Shown here in pieces: positions 7,315 to 13,997 of a DNA stretch of 14,596 nucleotides. The DNA lies in the NCBI GenBank assembly GCA_937901365.1, contig CALCEF010000105.1, forward strand, positions 1 through 14,596, written 5' to 3'. Positions within the stretch are counted from its first letter, which is position 1, and every line of letters begins with the position of its first letter. A program made the position numbers and the translations under genes. The notes below the pieces were generated by a model that saw only the letters and a list, made by a program, of their open reading frames with translations, had not been told where the DNA came from and did not search any database. This DNA comes from an uncultured euryarchaeote (GTDB lineage Archaea; Thermoplasmatota; Poseidoniia; Poseidoniales; Thalassarchaeaceae).

Positions 7315-8755
7315 TGCAGATATTGATGGCTTCGGAAAAGAATCCGAGACTCCAACGCCCACCTTCCCGACCAACGCCACTGTTTTTCACCCCACCAAAG
7401 GGAACACGCAAATCACGATGTAACCAGCAGTTGACCCAGATCATACCCGAATCGATTTTCTCAGCCATTAGACTACCTGCCTCAGCATCGGCAGTCCAGA
7501 TTGAACCAGCCAACCCATAATCAGTCATATTGGCGATTTCAATCGCTTCTTCGTCATCCGAGTATGGATGCAATGTGACGACCGGCCCAAAAATTTCCTC
7601 AGTTGCACATCGACTATCTGGTGCTAGGCCATCGATGACTGTAGGAGATACCCAATATCCATTCTCAAATGCCGAAGGTATTCCAATCGGAGCGCCACCG
7701 CCGCACAGGATGTCTCCTCCCTCTTCTTCAGCGAGGTCAATGTAAGACAACACTTTGTCGCGGTGCTCTTCTGAAATCAGTGCACCCAATTCGGTTTCCT
7801 CATCTGAAGGGTCACCTACAGTCATGTCTGTAACCGCTTCCAGAAATGCTTCTACAAAGGAATCGTAAATCGTCTCATGGATGAGAATTCTTGAACCACA
7901 GAGACAGACTTGACCTTGATTGAGGAAGGAAGCTCGAACGATACTGGACATCATATTCTCAAGATCGACATCAGCCCGAATGATGGTCGCATTCTTTCCA
8001 CCCAGTTCCAAACTCAGTTTCTTGAATCCACTTGATGCGGATTTGGCCACTTGACGCCCGGTCTCAGTACCACCGGTAAATGAGACAAGATCTACATCGG
8101 GGTGTGATGTGAGCGGGGCTCCTGAATCAAGGCCGTTACCATGAACCAGATTGAAAACTCCGATTGGTAATCCAACCTCTTCCATGACTTCAGCTAGTAG
8201 TGATGCAGTCATCGGAGTCATCTCCGATGGCTTGGCTACCACAGTATTGCCCATTAGTAGGGCTGGTGCAACCTTCCATGACAATAGATACAGGGGTAGA
8301 TTCCATGGTGTGATTAGGCCAGCAACACCAACGGGTTTGTAGAGAACTTTGTTGGTAGCATCACTCATCTCAAAGGTCTCTGCTTGAAATTCTCGACCTT
8401 GTTCAGCGAAGAAGCGGAAATTTGCGACCGAACGGGCTGCATCAACAGACCGTGCCAATGAGATTGGTTTGCCCGTATCCAAACTTTCGAGTTGAGCGAC
8501 TTCTTCTGCTCGAATTTCCAAAGAATCGGCAATTTTGTCTAACCAATCTGCCCGTTCTAGAATGCTGAGAGATGCCCAACCGTGGGAAGCGTCCTGTGCG
8601 GCCGTAACAGCAGCATCGACGTCTTCCCTTGAAGAGCAAGGGATTCTCGCGATGAGGGCCCCGGTGGCAGGAGCATAATCCTCAATCCAATGTTCACATA
8701 TTGCTTGTCGCCATTCACCGTTGATGTAATTGGATAATTCGACAATATCACTCAT
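7304..8755 (-). CDS. Aldehyde dehydrogenase, ALDH8A1 / 2-aminomuconate-6-semialdehyde dehydrogenase-like
   Basis: This is an NAD(P)-dependent aldehyde dehydrogenase of normal length (483 residues). The ALDH core is complete: Asn151 in ITPWNLPLY, Lys174 in VVAKPSE, the cofactor loop FTGGTETG (226-233), the general base Glu250 in LELGGKN, and the nucleophile Cys284 in NQGQVCLC. The stretch LPLYLLSWKVAPA (153-165) and the C-terminal NCWLHRDL...PFGGVKNSG resemble human ALDH8A1 and bacterial 2-aminomuconate/2-hydroxymuconate semialdehyde dehydrogenases. It would oxidise the ring-cleavage product 2-aminomuconate 6-semialdehyde to 2-aminomuconate, the substrate of the RidA domain encoded about 1.5 kb further along. 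ATG 8755 has GGAG-like sequence upstream and overlaps the asparaginase-like gene by 8 bases (ATGAGTGA), suggesting coupling. Longer starts would run deep into that gene. The exact aldehyde is inferred. Confidence 0.9.
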   Translation of the reverse strand: MSDIVELSNYINGEWRQAICEHWIEDYAPATGALIARIPCSSREDVDAAVTAAQDASHGWASLSILERADWLDKIADSLEIRAEEVAQLESLDTGKPISLARSVDAARSVANFRFFAEQGREFQAETFEMSDATNKVLYKPVGVAGLITPWNLPLYLLSWKVAPALLMGNTVVAKPSEMTPMTASLLAEVMEEVGLPIGVFNLVHGNGLDSGAPLTSHPDVDLVSFTGGTETGRQVAKSASSGFKKLSLELGGKNATIIRADVDLENMMSSIVRASFLNQGQVCLCGSRILIHETIYDSFVEAFLEAVTDMTVGDPSDEETELGALISEEHRDKVLSYIDLAEEEGGDILCGGGAPIGIPSAFENGYWVSPTVIDGLAPDSRCATEEIFGPVVTLHPYSDDEEAIEIANMTDYGLAGSIWTADAEAGSLMAEKIDSGMIWVNCWLHRDLRVPFGGVKNSGVGREGGRWSLGFFSEAINICIKH

Positions 8756-9899
8756 GACTTCCCTCTCCGTCGAATGGGTTGGAGTACTTGCGCCAATCGT
8801 AGTACCAACGATCTGAATTTGGATCCCATTCGTCCCACGTGACAACCTGCTCTAGTTTGTCGATGCGATCATTTGGCACAACCCCTGGAACGATGAATGC
8901 TTTTTGTCGATGTAGCGGATAGGGATTCCTCAATTCGATTCCTAGAACTCCAAGAACAGCCCGAGCCACATACCATGTAGCCTGTGAATTCCAGCCGTGT
9001 GCAATTTTGATAACGATTCCAAGCCCTTGTGGAAAATCCTCGTGAATGATTGAGAGCCCAAGCAAACCATCTGCACCTTCTTTGGCCAATACCATCCCGT
9101 TTCCTGCTTTAATCGCCGTTGAATCTAGCCGGTTGAAACCTCCAATGAGATCCGGATTTTTACACATTGAATCCCAAATCCAGTCATCGTCCTTCTCCCG
9201 TGCCAAACCAGCGAACATCACAGCGAGTTCGTTGACAGTATTGGATACAGTAGGCAAACCACATCCGTCCTTAGAGACGCGTTTAGGCTCCCAGTGAGGG
9301 TCGCCAAGGAATCGTCGAAGAACGTTTAGGAAAAGCGGGAACCAATCTGACTGTGGTAGCGTATATCCTGCGCGGTTGATTCCCAATAGTCGAAGCGCCC
9401 GAAGAATCGCCGCATGCTCACCTGAACAGGTGTGGAACCAACGCCTAGGACGTCGAACTTGCCGACCAAATTGGATGAGTGGGACGTCTAGAGGGCATTG
9501 CATCAGGCCCCATTCTGATTCGGTTAGAATCGACTGTGCAGCAGCGACGTGTTCGGTATCTCCGTTGTGAGACGAACAAGCGATGGCCTTCTGCTCCTCG
9601 GTCAGTTCAGAATCGAGGACATCCACGAATGATTTCATCAGCAGAGGTTTCATCATACTGCGTCCGTAACATAGGACATTTCCACCAAAGGAATGGATTA
9701 CCTCTGAACCATGTGCCCAAGCAATTGCTCCATGAATTGTATTCTCCGAGACATCGTTTCTCCTGAAATCGACAAGTGGTTCCCATTCCACATCTCGACC
9801 TGTTGCAATCCCCTTCGCACCGTCTGAAATTGGAGAGGTGGGATAGACCGCTGAACCGGGTCTTCCCGGTGCGACCGAAGAGGGTCGATGCTCCTTCAT
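8748..9899 (-). CDS. L-asparaginase II-family (Rhizobium etli type, PF06089-like) amidohydrolase
   Basis: The 383-residue protein matches the R. etli-type asparaginase family, which is unrelated to the E. coli enzymes and related in fold to serine beta-lactamases. Landmarks in order are the Ser-x-x-Lys pair in YGRSMMKP (Ser81, Lys84), the second serine region ACSSHNGD (107-114), CSGEHAAIL (158-166) and DGCGLPT (211-217). In the characterised enzyme zinc is held by two Cys and the Lys of CSGKH. Here Cys158 and Cys213 fit, but the Lys is Glu161. The family hydrolyses asparagine to aspartate and ammonia; with this change and this setting a different amide is possible. The gene starts in an ATGA overlap with the flavin monooxygenase gene and overlaps the ALDH gene, so it belongs to the operon. 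Confidence 0.83.
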   Translation of the reverse strand: MKEHRPSSVAPGRPGSAVYPTSPISDGAKGIATGRDVEWEPLVDFRRNDVSENTIHGAIAWAHGSEVIHSFGGNVLCYGRSMMKPLLMKSFVDVLDSELTEEQKAIACSSHNGDTEHVAAAQSILTESEWGLMQCPLDVPLIQFGRQVRRPRRWFHTCSGEHAAILRALRLLGINRAGYTLPQSDWFPLFLNVLRRFLGDPHWEPKRVSKDGCGLPTVSNTVNELAVMFAGLAREKDDDWIWDSMCKNPDLIGGFNRLDSTAIKAGNGMVLAKEGADGLLGLSIIHEDFPQGLGIVIKIAHGWNSQATWYVARAVLGVLGIELRNPYPLHRQKAFIVPGVVPNDRIDKLEQVVTWDEWDPNSDRWYYDWRKYSNPFDGEGSHE

Positions 9900-11113
9900 G
9901 CTGCCTCACTCCCGTTGACGAGGGGGACGACCTTGTCCATGAATGCGCGCATGTCACGACAGATACGAGCCGAATCGTGCCTGAAGAAATCAAACCACAG
10001 CATGAGACGATCCTCTGGATGGAATCTTTCCCGAATTTGTGCCGCAACATCAGCCGCGTTACCGATGACGGCATTGTTGGCTGCCTTGGACACCTTGGCA
10101 GGGTCCAGTGTCCCCTCCAGTGCAGCCCAGTATGACGACAGGGCTCCTTCTGATTCCTCCTGCGCCGCTGCTGTTTTTTCTGATTCAGTCAACCCTTCCT
10201 CTTCGTTCAAGAAAACCATGACCGTCCTTGGCATCATTCTTCGTTCCCACTGACCAAGATAGGCGCCTTCCATCCGTTCATGTGTCGCTTCAATCACTTC
10301 TGGTTGTGTGATACTAAGATTGAACACCTGCACGGGCATGAACTTGTTGACATGCTCTTGAAGTGCAGGTTCATGGCTACCAATGACCATGTTCACACCA
10401 GTTCGCTTCCATTCCTGCGGGATTGATTTTATCTCTTCAAATTCATATCGTCGAGGGATGTGGATTTCCTCACATTCATCCCCATGCGCAGATTGAACAG
10501 CTCGCCAATCTTCATCGGATCGGAAATTGGCCCTCGTTAGGATTGTTTTTCGGATGTCATCAGAAGAAATCGTGTCCCCTCGAATAAGACGCAACATGAT
10601 TTCACAGGCTTCCCAGAAGATTTGTCCTCTGAGTGCCGGCCACGCTGCAACCTCGACATCATTTCGTGGTACGATTCCGTATGGAGCAGCCATGAACTGG
10701 AATCGGCCAGCACTGAATCCCAGGTTCAGTTTTCTTTCATCGCCGCGAACCTCCTGTAATGCACAGAAATTTCCGATCCGTTCAGCGACGGCGATCGGCC
10801 CTCCATTCGCCAATATCGACAATACCGCACTACCGACCTCAATTCTCTTTGTATGGGTCATCGAAAGCATGGCCAATTGGAAGAAATCAGTACACAACCC
10901 GACTTCACCCTCCCAGTGAGGAATCACAGGTCGTTTGTTTCTCTTCTGAACTTCAGTCGACAAATGGGCTTGTGCTAACCAGGCGACACCATAACCTAGG
11001 TCATCTGCAACCTTGAGTTGTTCAAGATAGTTTGAGTACATCGTTGTCTCATCTGGGCACATACCATTGGCATCAGGGGTTTGTGATATTGAAAAGAATA
11101 CGTCGAATTCCAT
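9896..11113 (-). CDS. Luciferase-like (LLM class) flavin-dependent monooxygenase
   Basis: This 405-residue protein has the pattern of bacterial-luciferase-family TIM-barrel flavoproteins. A first strand with FDVFFS (residues 3-8) is followed by VADDLGYGVAWLAQAH (35-50), IEVGSAVLSILANGGPIAVAERI (91-113), the phosphate-side stretch LNLGFSAGRF (129-138), and a C-terminal VIGNAADVAAQI typical of the family. Members use reduced FMN, supplied by a reductase, and O2 to oxidise or cleave organic substrates. No flavin reductase gene is present here, so it must come from elsewhere. The ATG follows the TPR gene's TAG with no gap and has a GGTGGAG ribosome site. In this operon it could carry out an upstream ring or N-oxidation step; the substrate is unknown. 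The family also includes coenzyme F420-dependent enzymes, so the cofactor is not certain in an archaeon. Confidence 0.87.
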   Translation of the reverse strand: MEFDVFFSISQTPDANGMCPDETTMYSNYLEQLKVADDLGYGVAWLAQAHLSTEVQKRNKRPVIPHWEGEVGLCTDFFQLAMLSMTHTKRIEVGSAVLSILANGGPIAVAERIGNFCALQEVRGDERKLNLGFSAGRFQFMAAPYGIVPRNDVEVAAWPALRGQIFWEACEIMLRLIRGDTISSDDIRKTILTRANFRSDEDWRAVQSAHGDECEEIHIPRRYEFEEIKSIPQEWKRTGVNMVIGSHEPALQEHVNKFMPVQVFNLSITQPEVIEATHERMEGAYLGQWERRMMPRTVMVFLNEEEGLTESEKTAAAQEESEGALSSYWAALEGTLDPAKVSKAANNAVIGNAADVAAQIRERFHPEDRLMLWFDFFRHDSARICRDMRAFMDKVVPLVNGSEAA

Positions 11114-11953
11114 CTACTCCACCCCATGTATTGAATCGGCCAACTCATTCAATCTGTCCTTGATTGGATCAGGGGTTGGACGGCCAAGTTGCATGAATCC
11201 TGTCATGACTTGAGATAAATGTTGTAATTCAAGGTCCTCATCCTCCATCGCTCTGGCCATCTCTGCCAAGCCCCAACGGCAGACAACAGTACCTTCGAAA
11301 TCATCTTCTTGTTCTGCGATTTCTAAAGCCGCTTCATAGTGGATAATTGCTCCATCGATGTTGGCCTCGATGGCTTCAAGGTGACCGAGAATAGCCAATC
11401 CGTTGACCATTCCTTTGCGATCTTCAAGTTCCTCTAGTAAATCCACACATCTCGCATGAAATTCCTTGGCATGTTCAAACTCATTTTCATCACGCGCAAT
11501 TTCACCGAGGTTGTAGAGTGTATTCGCTTGACCGACTTTGTCTTCCAATGCTTCTTTCAGTGCAAGACTTTGGGAAAATGCGGATTTTGCTGCGGGTATA
11601 TCACCGATTTCCAGCGAGTAAATTCCGAATTGGTTGTTGTAGGCTGACCGCAACCAATCATCTTCACTGACCGCAACCAAATCTTCTGCTTCAGATAAGG
11701 CCGAACCATCATTCACGATTCGGGCCTTGGTCAACAAGGCCCATGCGAGTTGATCCTTGTCATCACTATCCGTTGCCAATTTGATGGCATGTGCAATGAG
11801 GGCTTCGGCCCGTTCTGGTTGTCCGATTTGCAAGGCGATGTCTGCAAGGGTTAGAGCCACACCTGCATCCATCCCTTCATCGAATCCATCTCCCTTAGCC
11901 ATCAAATCGAGCAGGTGATGTGCCTGCTCAGGCGTCAGAGACTCATCGCTCAC
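11114..11953 (-). CDS. Soluble tetratricopeptide (TPR) repeat protein
   Basis: The 279-residue protein is almost wholly alpha-helical with about five TPR units, near residues 30-63, 102-136, 142-175, 182-215 and 222-255. Typical small-Gly/Ala-large patterns are visible, as in ANTLYNLGEIARDENEFEHA (143-162). There is no signal peptide or membrane segment, so it is cytoplasmic. TPR proteins act as scaffolds; no enzymatic site is seen. The GTG start at 11953 is supported by GAGGTGA about 5 bases upstream, which lies over the end of the SDR gene. The stop codon directly touches the ATG of the flavin monooxygenase gene. Placement inside a metabolic operon suggests that it may hold operon enzymes together, but this is a guess. 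Confidence 0.82.
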   Translation of the reverse strand: MSDESLTPEQAHHLLDLMAKGDGFDEGMDAGVALTLADIALQIGQPERAEALIAHAIKLATDSDDKDQLAWALLTKARIVNDGSALSEAEDLVAVSEDDWLRSAYNNQFGIYSLEIGDIPAAKSAFSQSLALKEALEDKVGQANTLYNLGEIARDENEFEHAKEFHARCVDLLEELEDRKGMVNGLAILGHLEAIEANIDGAIIHYEAALEIAEQEDDFEGTVVCRWGLAEMARAMEDEDLELQHLSQVMTGFMQLGRPTPDPIKDRLNELADSIHGVE

Positions 11954-11962
11954 ACTATCACC

Positions 11963-12724
11963 TCAAATTGAACGCATTCTGCCACCATCAACAGCCAAAC
12001 TGACGCCCCGTATTCCTCCTGATTGTGGCAAACAAAGGAAGGTGATTGCAGAGGCGGTTTCTCTGGGGTCGATGAGGCGTCCAATCGGGACTTGAGACAT
12101 CCAATTATCGTGAATCTCCCCCTTGCTCTTTCCGGTCTTCTCCTCAATGGATGATGCCAGAGAATCCAATCGATCCGTATCGGTAAAACCGGGCAAGATA
12201 TTGTTGATTGTGATACAAGCTGGCAATTCTCTGCTGAGTGATTTTGCCCATGATGCCATCGCTCCCCTCAGAGTGTTGGATAGCCCGATGTTGGGTATGG
12301 GTTCACGTACAGAAGTGGAGATGATATTGACAATTCGCCCCATCCCTGCGCTTTCCATGGCGGGGACAACCATCTGGGTAATTCGGTGTGCAGCGTGAAG
12401 GTGACGCTTGAATGGGCTCTCAAAATCTTCGATTTCGTTTGAGAGTAGTGGGCCGCCGGGTGGTCCTGCAGCGTTGTTCACGAGAATGTGAATTGGACCT
12501 GCGACCAGTATACCAGAAATCGTCTTCTCAATGGCATCAGCATCCTCCAAGTCGAGAGACATGGAACGCACACCTGTAATCTCAGGGGCGCTTCGACTCA
12601 GAGCGATGACATCTGCTCCACATGCTGCCAACATTTCAGCGGCCGCCCGTCCGATGCCCTTGGAGGCACCACAGACAACAGCTCTCATTCCTTTCAGTGC
12701 ATCAGATGCATACGGGTTTTCCAT
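11963..12724 (-). CDS. Atypical short-chain dehydrogenase/reductase (YxxxK site replaced by SxxxR)
   Basis: This is a 253-residue Rossmann-fold SDR of normal length. The cofactor motif is CGASKGIG (18-25), followed by LDLED (58-62) and NNAAG (83-87); the usual catalytic Ser region is ISTSV (135-139). The normal Tyr-x-x-x-Lys is replaced by Ser149-Asn-Thr-Leu-Arg153. Some oxoacyl-ACP-reductase-like SDRs carry the same SN-x-x-R pattern, so this marks a subfamily rather than a broken gene. The C-terminal ILPGFTDTDR (176-185) and DGG (246-248) are intact. It probably binds NAD(P)(H); whether it reduces a ketone or has another role is open. ATG 12724 has a strong GAGGTGA ribosome site, which overlaps the formyltransferase stop region 9 bases upstream. 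Confidence 0.86.
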   Translation of the reverse strand: MENPYASDALKGMRAVVCGASKGIGRAAAEMLAACGADVIALSRSAPEITGVRSMSLDLEDADAIEKTISGILVAGPIHILVNNAAGPPGGPLLSNEIEDFESPFKRHLHAAHRITQMVVPAMESAGMGRIVNIISTSVREPIPNIGLSNTLRGAMASWAKSLSRELPACITINNILPGFTDTDRLDSLASSIEEKTGKSKGEIHDNWMSQVPIGRLIDPRETASAITFLCLPQSGGIRGVSLAVDGGRMRSI

Positions 12725-12733
12725 TTTTTCACC

Positions 12734-13459
12734 TCAATCAACATAGTGTGCATACGTTTGTTCAGCCAGTTTCTGGTCCACCACTTCCAGAATCTCTGGC
12801 GGAGCATTGCGGAAGGTAGGCCATGGGCTTTCGCCCTGTGCGTGGCGCATTTCGGGCCATTTTCCTGCAACATAAGCCATCAACGCCTCCTTCATTAACA
12901 CGCCGGAAAGTACCAGCGTCTCGTAGCAGAGATCCTCGTAGGTCATACCACGTTTGACAGGGAATTCTCGGCGCAATAGGAGTTCACCGGTGTCGATGCC
13001 GTTGTCACAGAAATGTGTGGTGCTGCCGATTGGAATGTCGTGATAGACCGACCAAGCGGGACTGGCCGAACCTCGACAGTCAGGGAGGAGTCCAGGGTGT
13101 GAGTTGACAACTCCATCTTTTGGGAAGTCAAGGATTTCTCCACGAATGATTCGCGTGCCTCCGAAGACGATGAGGTCCAAATCCAAATCGCGGATGTGTG
13201 GCATCACCTCTTCCGAATTGTGGATTGGGACGGTCACATGTGCGACATCGAGATTGGCGATTTGATCGACGATGGTCGGTGCCACGGGATTGCCTTCGAT
13301 TCGTTTGAGGAACTTCTCGCGTTCTTCATCTCCAATCGCTGAATCTTCCTCGATGATGATGGCGGGAACAAAGCCCTCAGAGAGCATTTGTCGTAGCATC
13401 TCACGCCCGTATGGGTGCTCTTTGAGGAGCAGATAGGCAAAGACTGGCGTGTCCCCCAT
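12734..13459 (-). CDS. Formyltransferase-fold protein (N-terminal formyl_transferase domain only)
   Basis: The 241-residue protein has the catalytic set of the formyltransferase family. Asn119 and His121 lie in VVNSHPGLLPDCRG (117-130) and Asp156 in DNGIDTGELL (152-161). It lacks the C-terminal domain of methionyl-tRNA formyltransferase, and archaea do not formylate initiator Met, so that role is unlikely. Relatives include GAR transformylase, formyl-THF hydrolase (PurU-like) and sugar N-formyltransferases. The substrate here is unknown. ATG 13459 is preferred because GGGGTG lies 3 bases upstream; a GTG at 13465 would add two residues and lose that site. It is the first gene of the six-gene leftward run, so it may take part in the same pathway, perhaps moving or removing a one-carbon group. 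Confidence 0.8.
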   Translation of the reverse strand: MGDTPVFAYLLLKEHPYGREMLRQMLSEGFVPAIIIEEDSAIGDEEREKFLKRIEGNPVAPTIVDQIANLDVAHVTVPIHNSEEVMPHIRDLDLDLIVFGGTRIIRGEILDFPKDGVVNSHPGLLPDCRGSASPAWSVYHDIPIGSTTHFCDNGIDTGELLLRREFPVKRGMTYEDLCYETLVLSGVLMKEALMAYVAGKWPEMRHAQGESPWPTFRNAPPEILEVVDQKLAEQTYAHYVD

Positions 13460-13461
13460 AT

Positions 13462-13478
13462 TCACCCCGAAGGGGTGA
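13462..13478 (-). promoter_or_regulatory. Hairpin that contains the ribosome-binding site of the formyltransferase-like gene
   Basis: The mRNA strand reads TCACCCC-TTC-GGGGTGA, with 7 perfect pairs and a 3-base loop, ending 2 bases before ATG 13459. The right arm carries the GGGGTG ribosome site. There is no T-run after it, so it does not look like a terminator for the lipoprotein gene. The design matches the hairpin at the dioxygenase beta gene. Confidence 0.5.
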
Positions 13479-13498
13479 GAGATACCCGTTCTTTTCGG

Positions 13499-13987
13499 TC
13501 ATGCAAGTTCTATCCAAGGCGATGATTCACAGGTCCCATCATAGTAGATGACTCCATATTCGTCCCCTGCACTAAACCGCAATTCTTCACAACCCTCATC
13601 ACAAAACCCAACGGGGCTGGAGAAGTAAAGATTCGTGCCCCAATAGGATTGATTCCAGGCATCACCGTTGACTTCCCATGTTTGATGATTAGGTCGGATT
13701 TGAACCTCATCCCCATTACTCATTTTGATGTGTAAGGAGACCCAAATGGTCTGTTGTTCCTCAAACTCATCACTATCTTCAATCCAGCCTCCACCTGCCC
13801 TCTGTAATTTAACAGTAACATTCAACGAATTGTCACTAGAAATTTCCATCTTTGAGAATTCGTAGTCATAGCCACCATACATTTCGTCATAACCGGCACC
13901 ACATCCACCAAGATTTTCAGTACATCCTGATAATGGAATCATTGCAACTACACAGAGCAGCAAGAAATGTATCGATTTACGATTCAT
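13499..13987 (-). CDS. Small secreted lipoprotein of unknown function
   Basis: The 162-residue product begins with Met-Asn-Arg-Lys, a hydrophobic core and the lipobox LSGC with the acceptor Cys at residue 22, so it is probably a lipid-anchored surface protein. The mature part is acidic, rich in aromatic residues and beta-strand-like. It has Cys at residue 29, a CDEGC pair and a further Cys near the end, which could form disulfides outside the cell. I recognise no family. ATG 13987 fits the signal peptide exactly; a longer start would put polar residues before it and overlap the aspS end. It follows aspS by 10 bases and may be cotranscribed with it. It is probably unrelated to the metabolic operon downstream. 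Confidence 0.82.
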   Translation of the reverse strand: MNRKSIHFLLLCVVAMIPLSGCTENLGGCGAGYDEMYGGYDYEFSKMEISSDNSLNVTVKLQRAGGGWIEDSDEFEEQQTIWVSLHIKMSNGDEVQIRPNHQTWEVNGDAWNQSYWGTNLYFSSPVGFCDEGCEELRFSAGDEYGVIYYDGTCESSPWIELA

Positions 13988-13997
13988 AGGTAATCTC

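Noticed and set aside
8755..8845. Longer N-terminus for the aldehyde dehydrogenase (30 extra residues)
   Set aside because: It would lie deep inside the upstream gene and is not part of the ALDH fold; ATG 8755 has a ribosome site and a short coupling overlap.
9607..10074. A 155-residue minus-strand frame across the asparaginase/monooxygenase junction
   Set aside because: It overlaps two confirmed genes in another frame and has no coherent hydrophobic or domain pattern.
4298..11113. A Rut-like pyrimidine degradation pathway (luciferase-like enzyme, RidA protein and permease together)
   Set aside because: RutB, RutD, RutE and RutF counterparts and a uracil-type permease are lacking. The RidA domain, LigB pair and ALDH fit the aminomuconate route better.
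12734..13459. Methionyl-tRNA formyltransferase (fmt)
   Set aside because: The C-terminal tRNA-binding domain is absent and archaea start translation with unformylated Met, so only the formyltransferase fold is claimed.
13462..13478. Hairpin as a transcription terminator of the lipoprotein gene
   Set aside because: No T-run follows on the minus strand, and the right arm serves as the ribosome site of the next gene.
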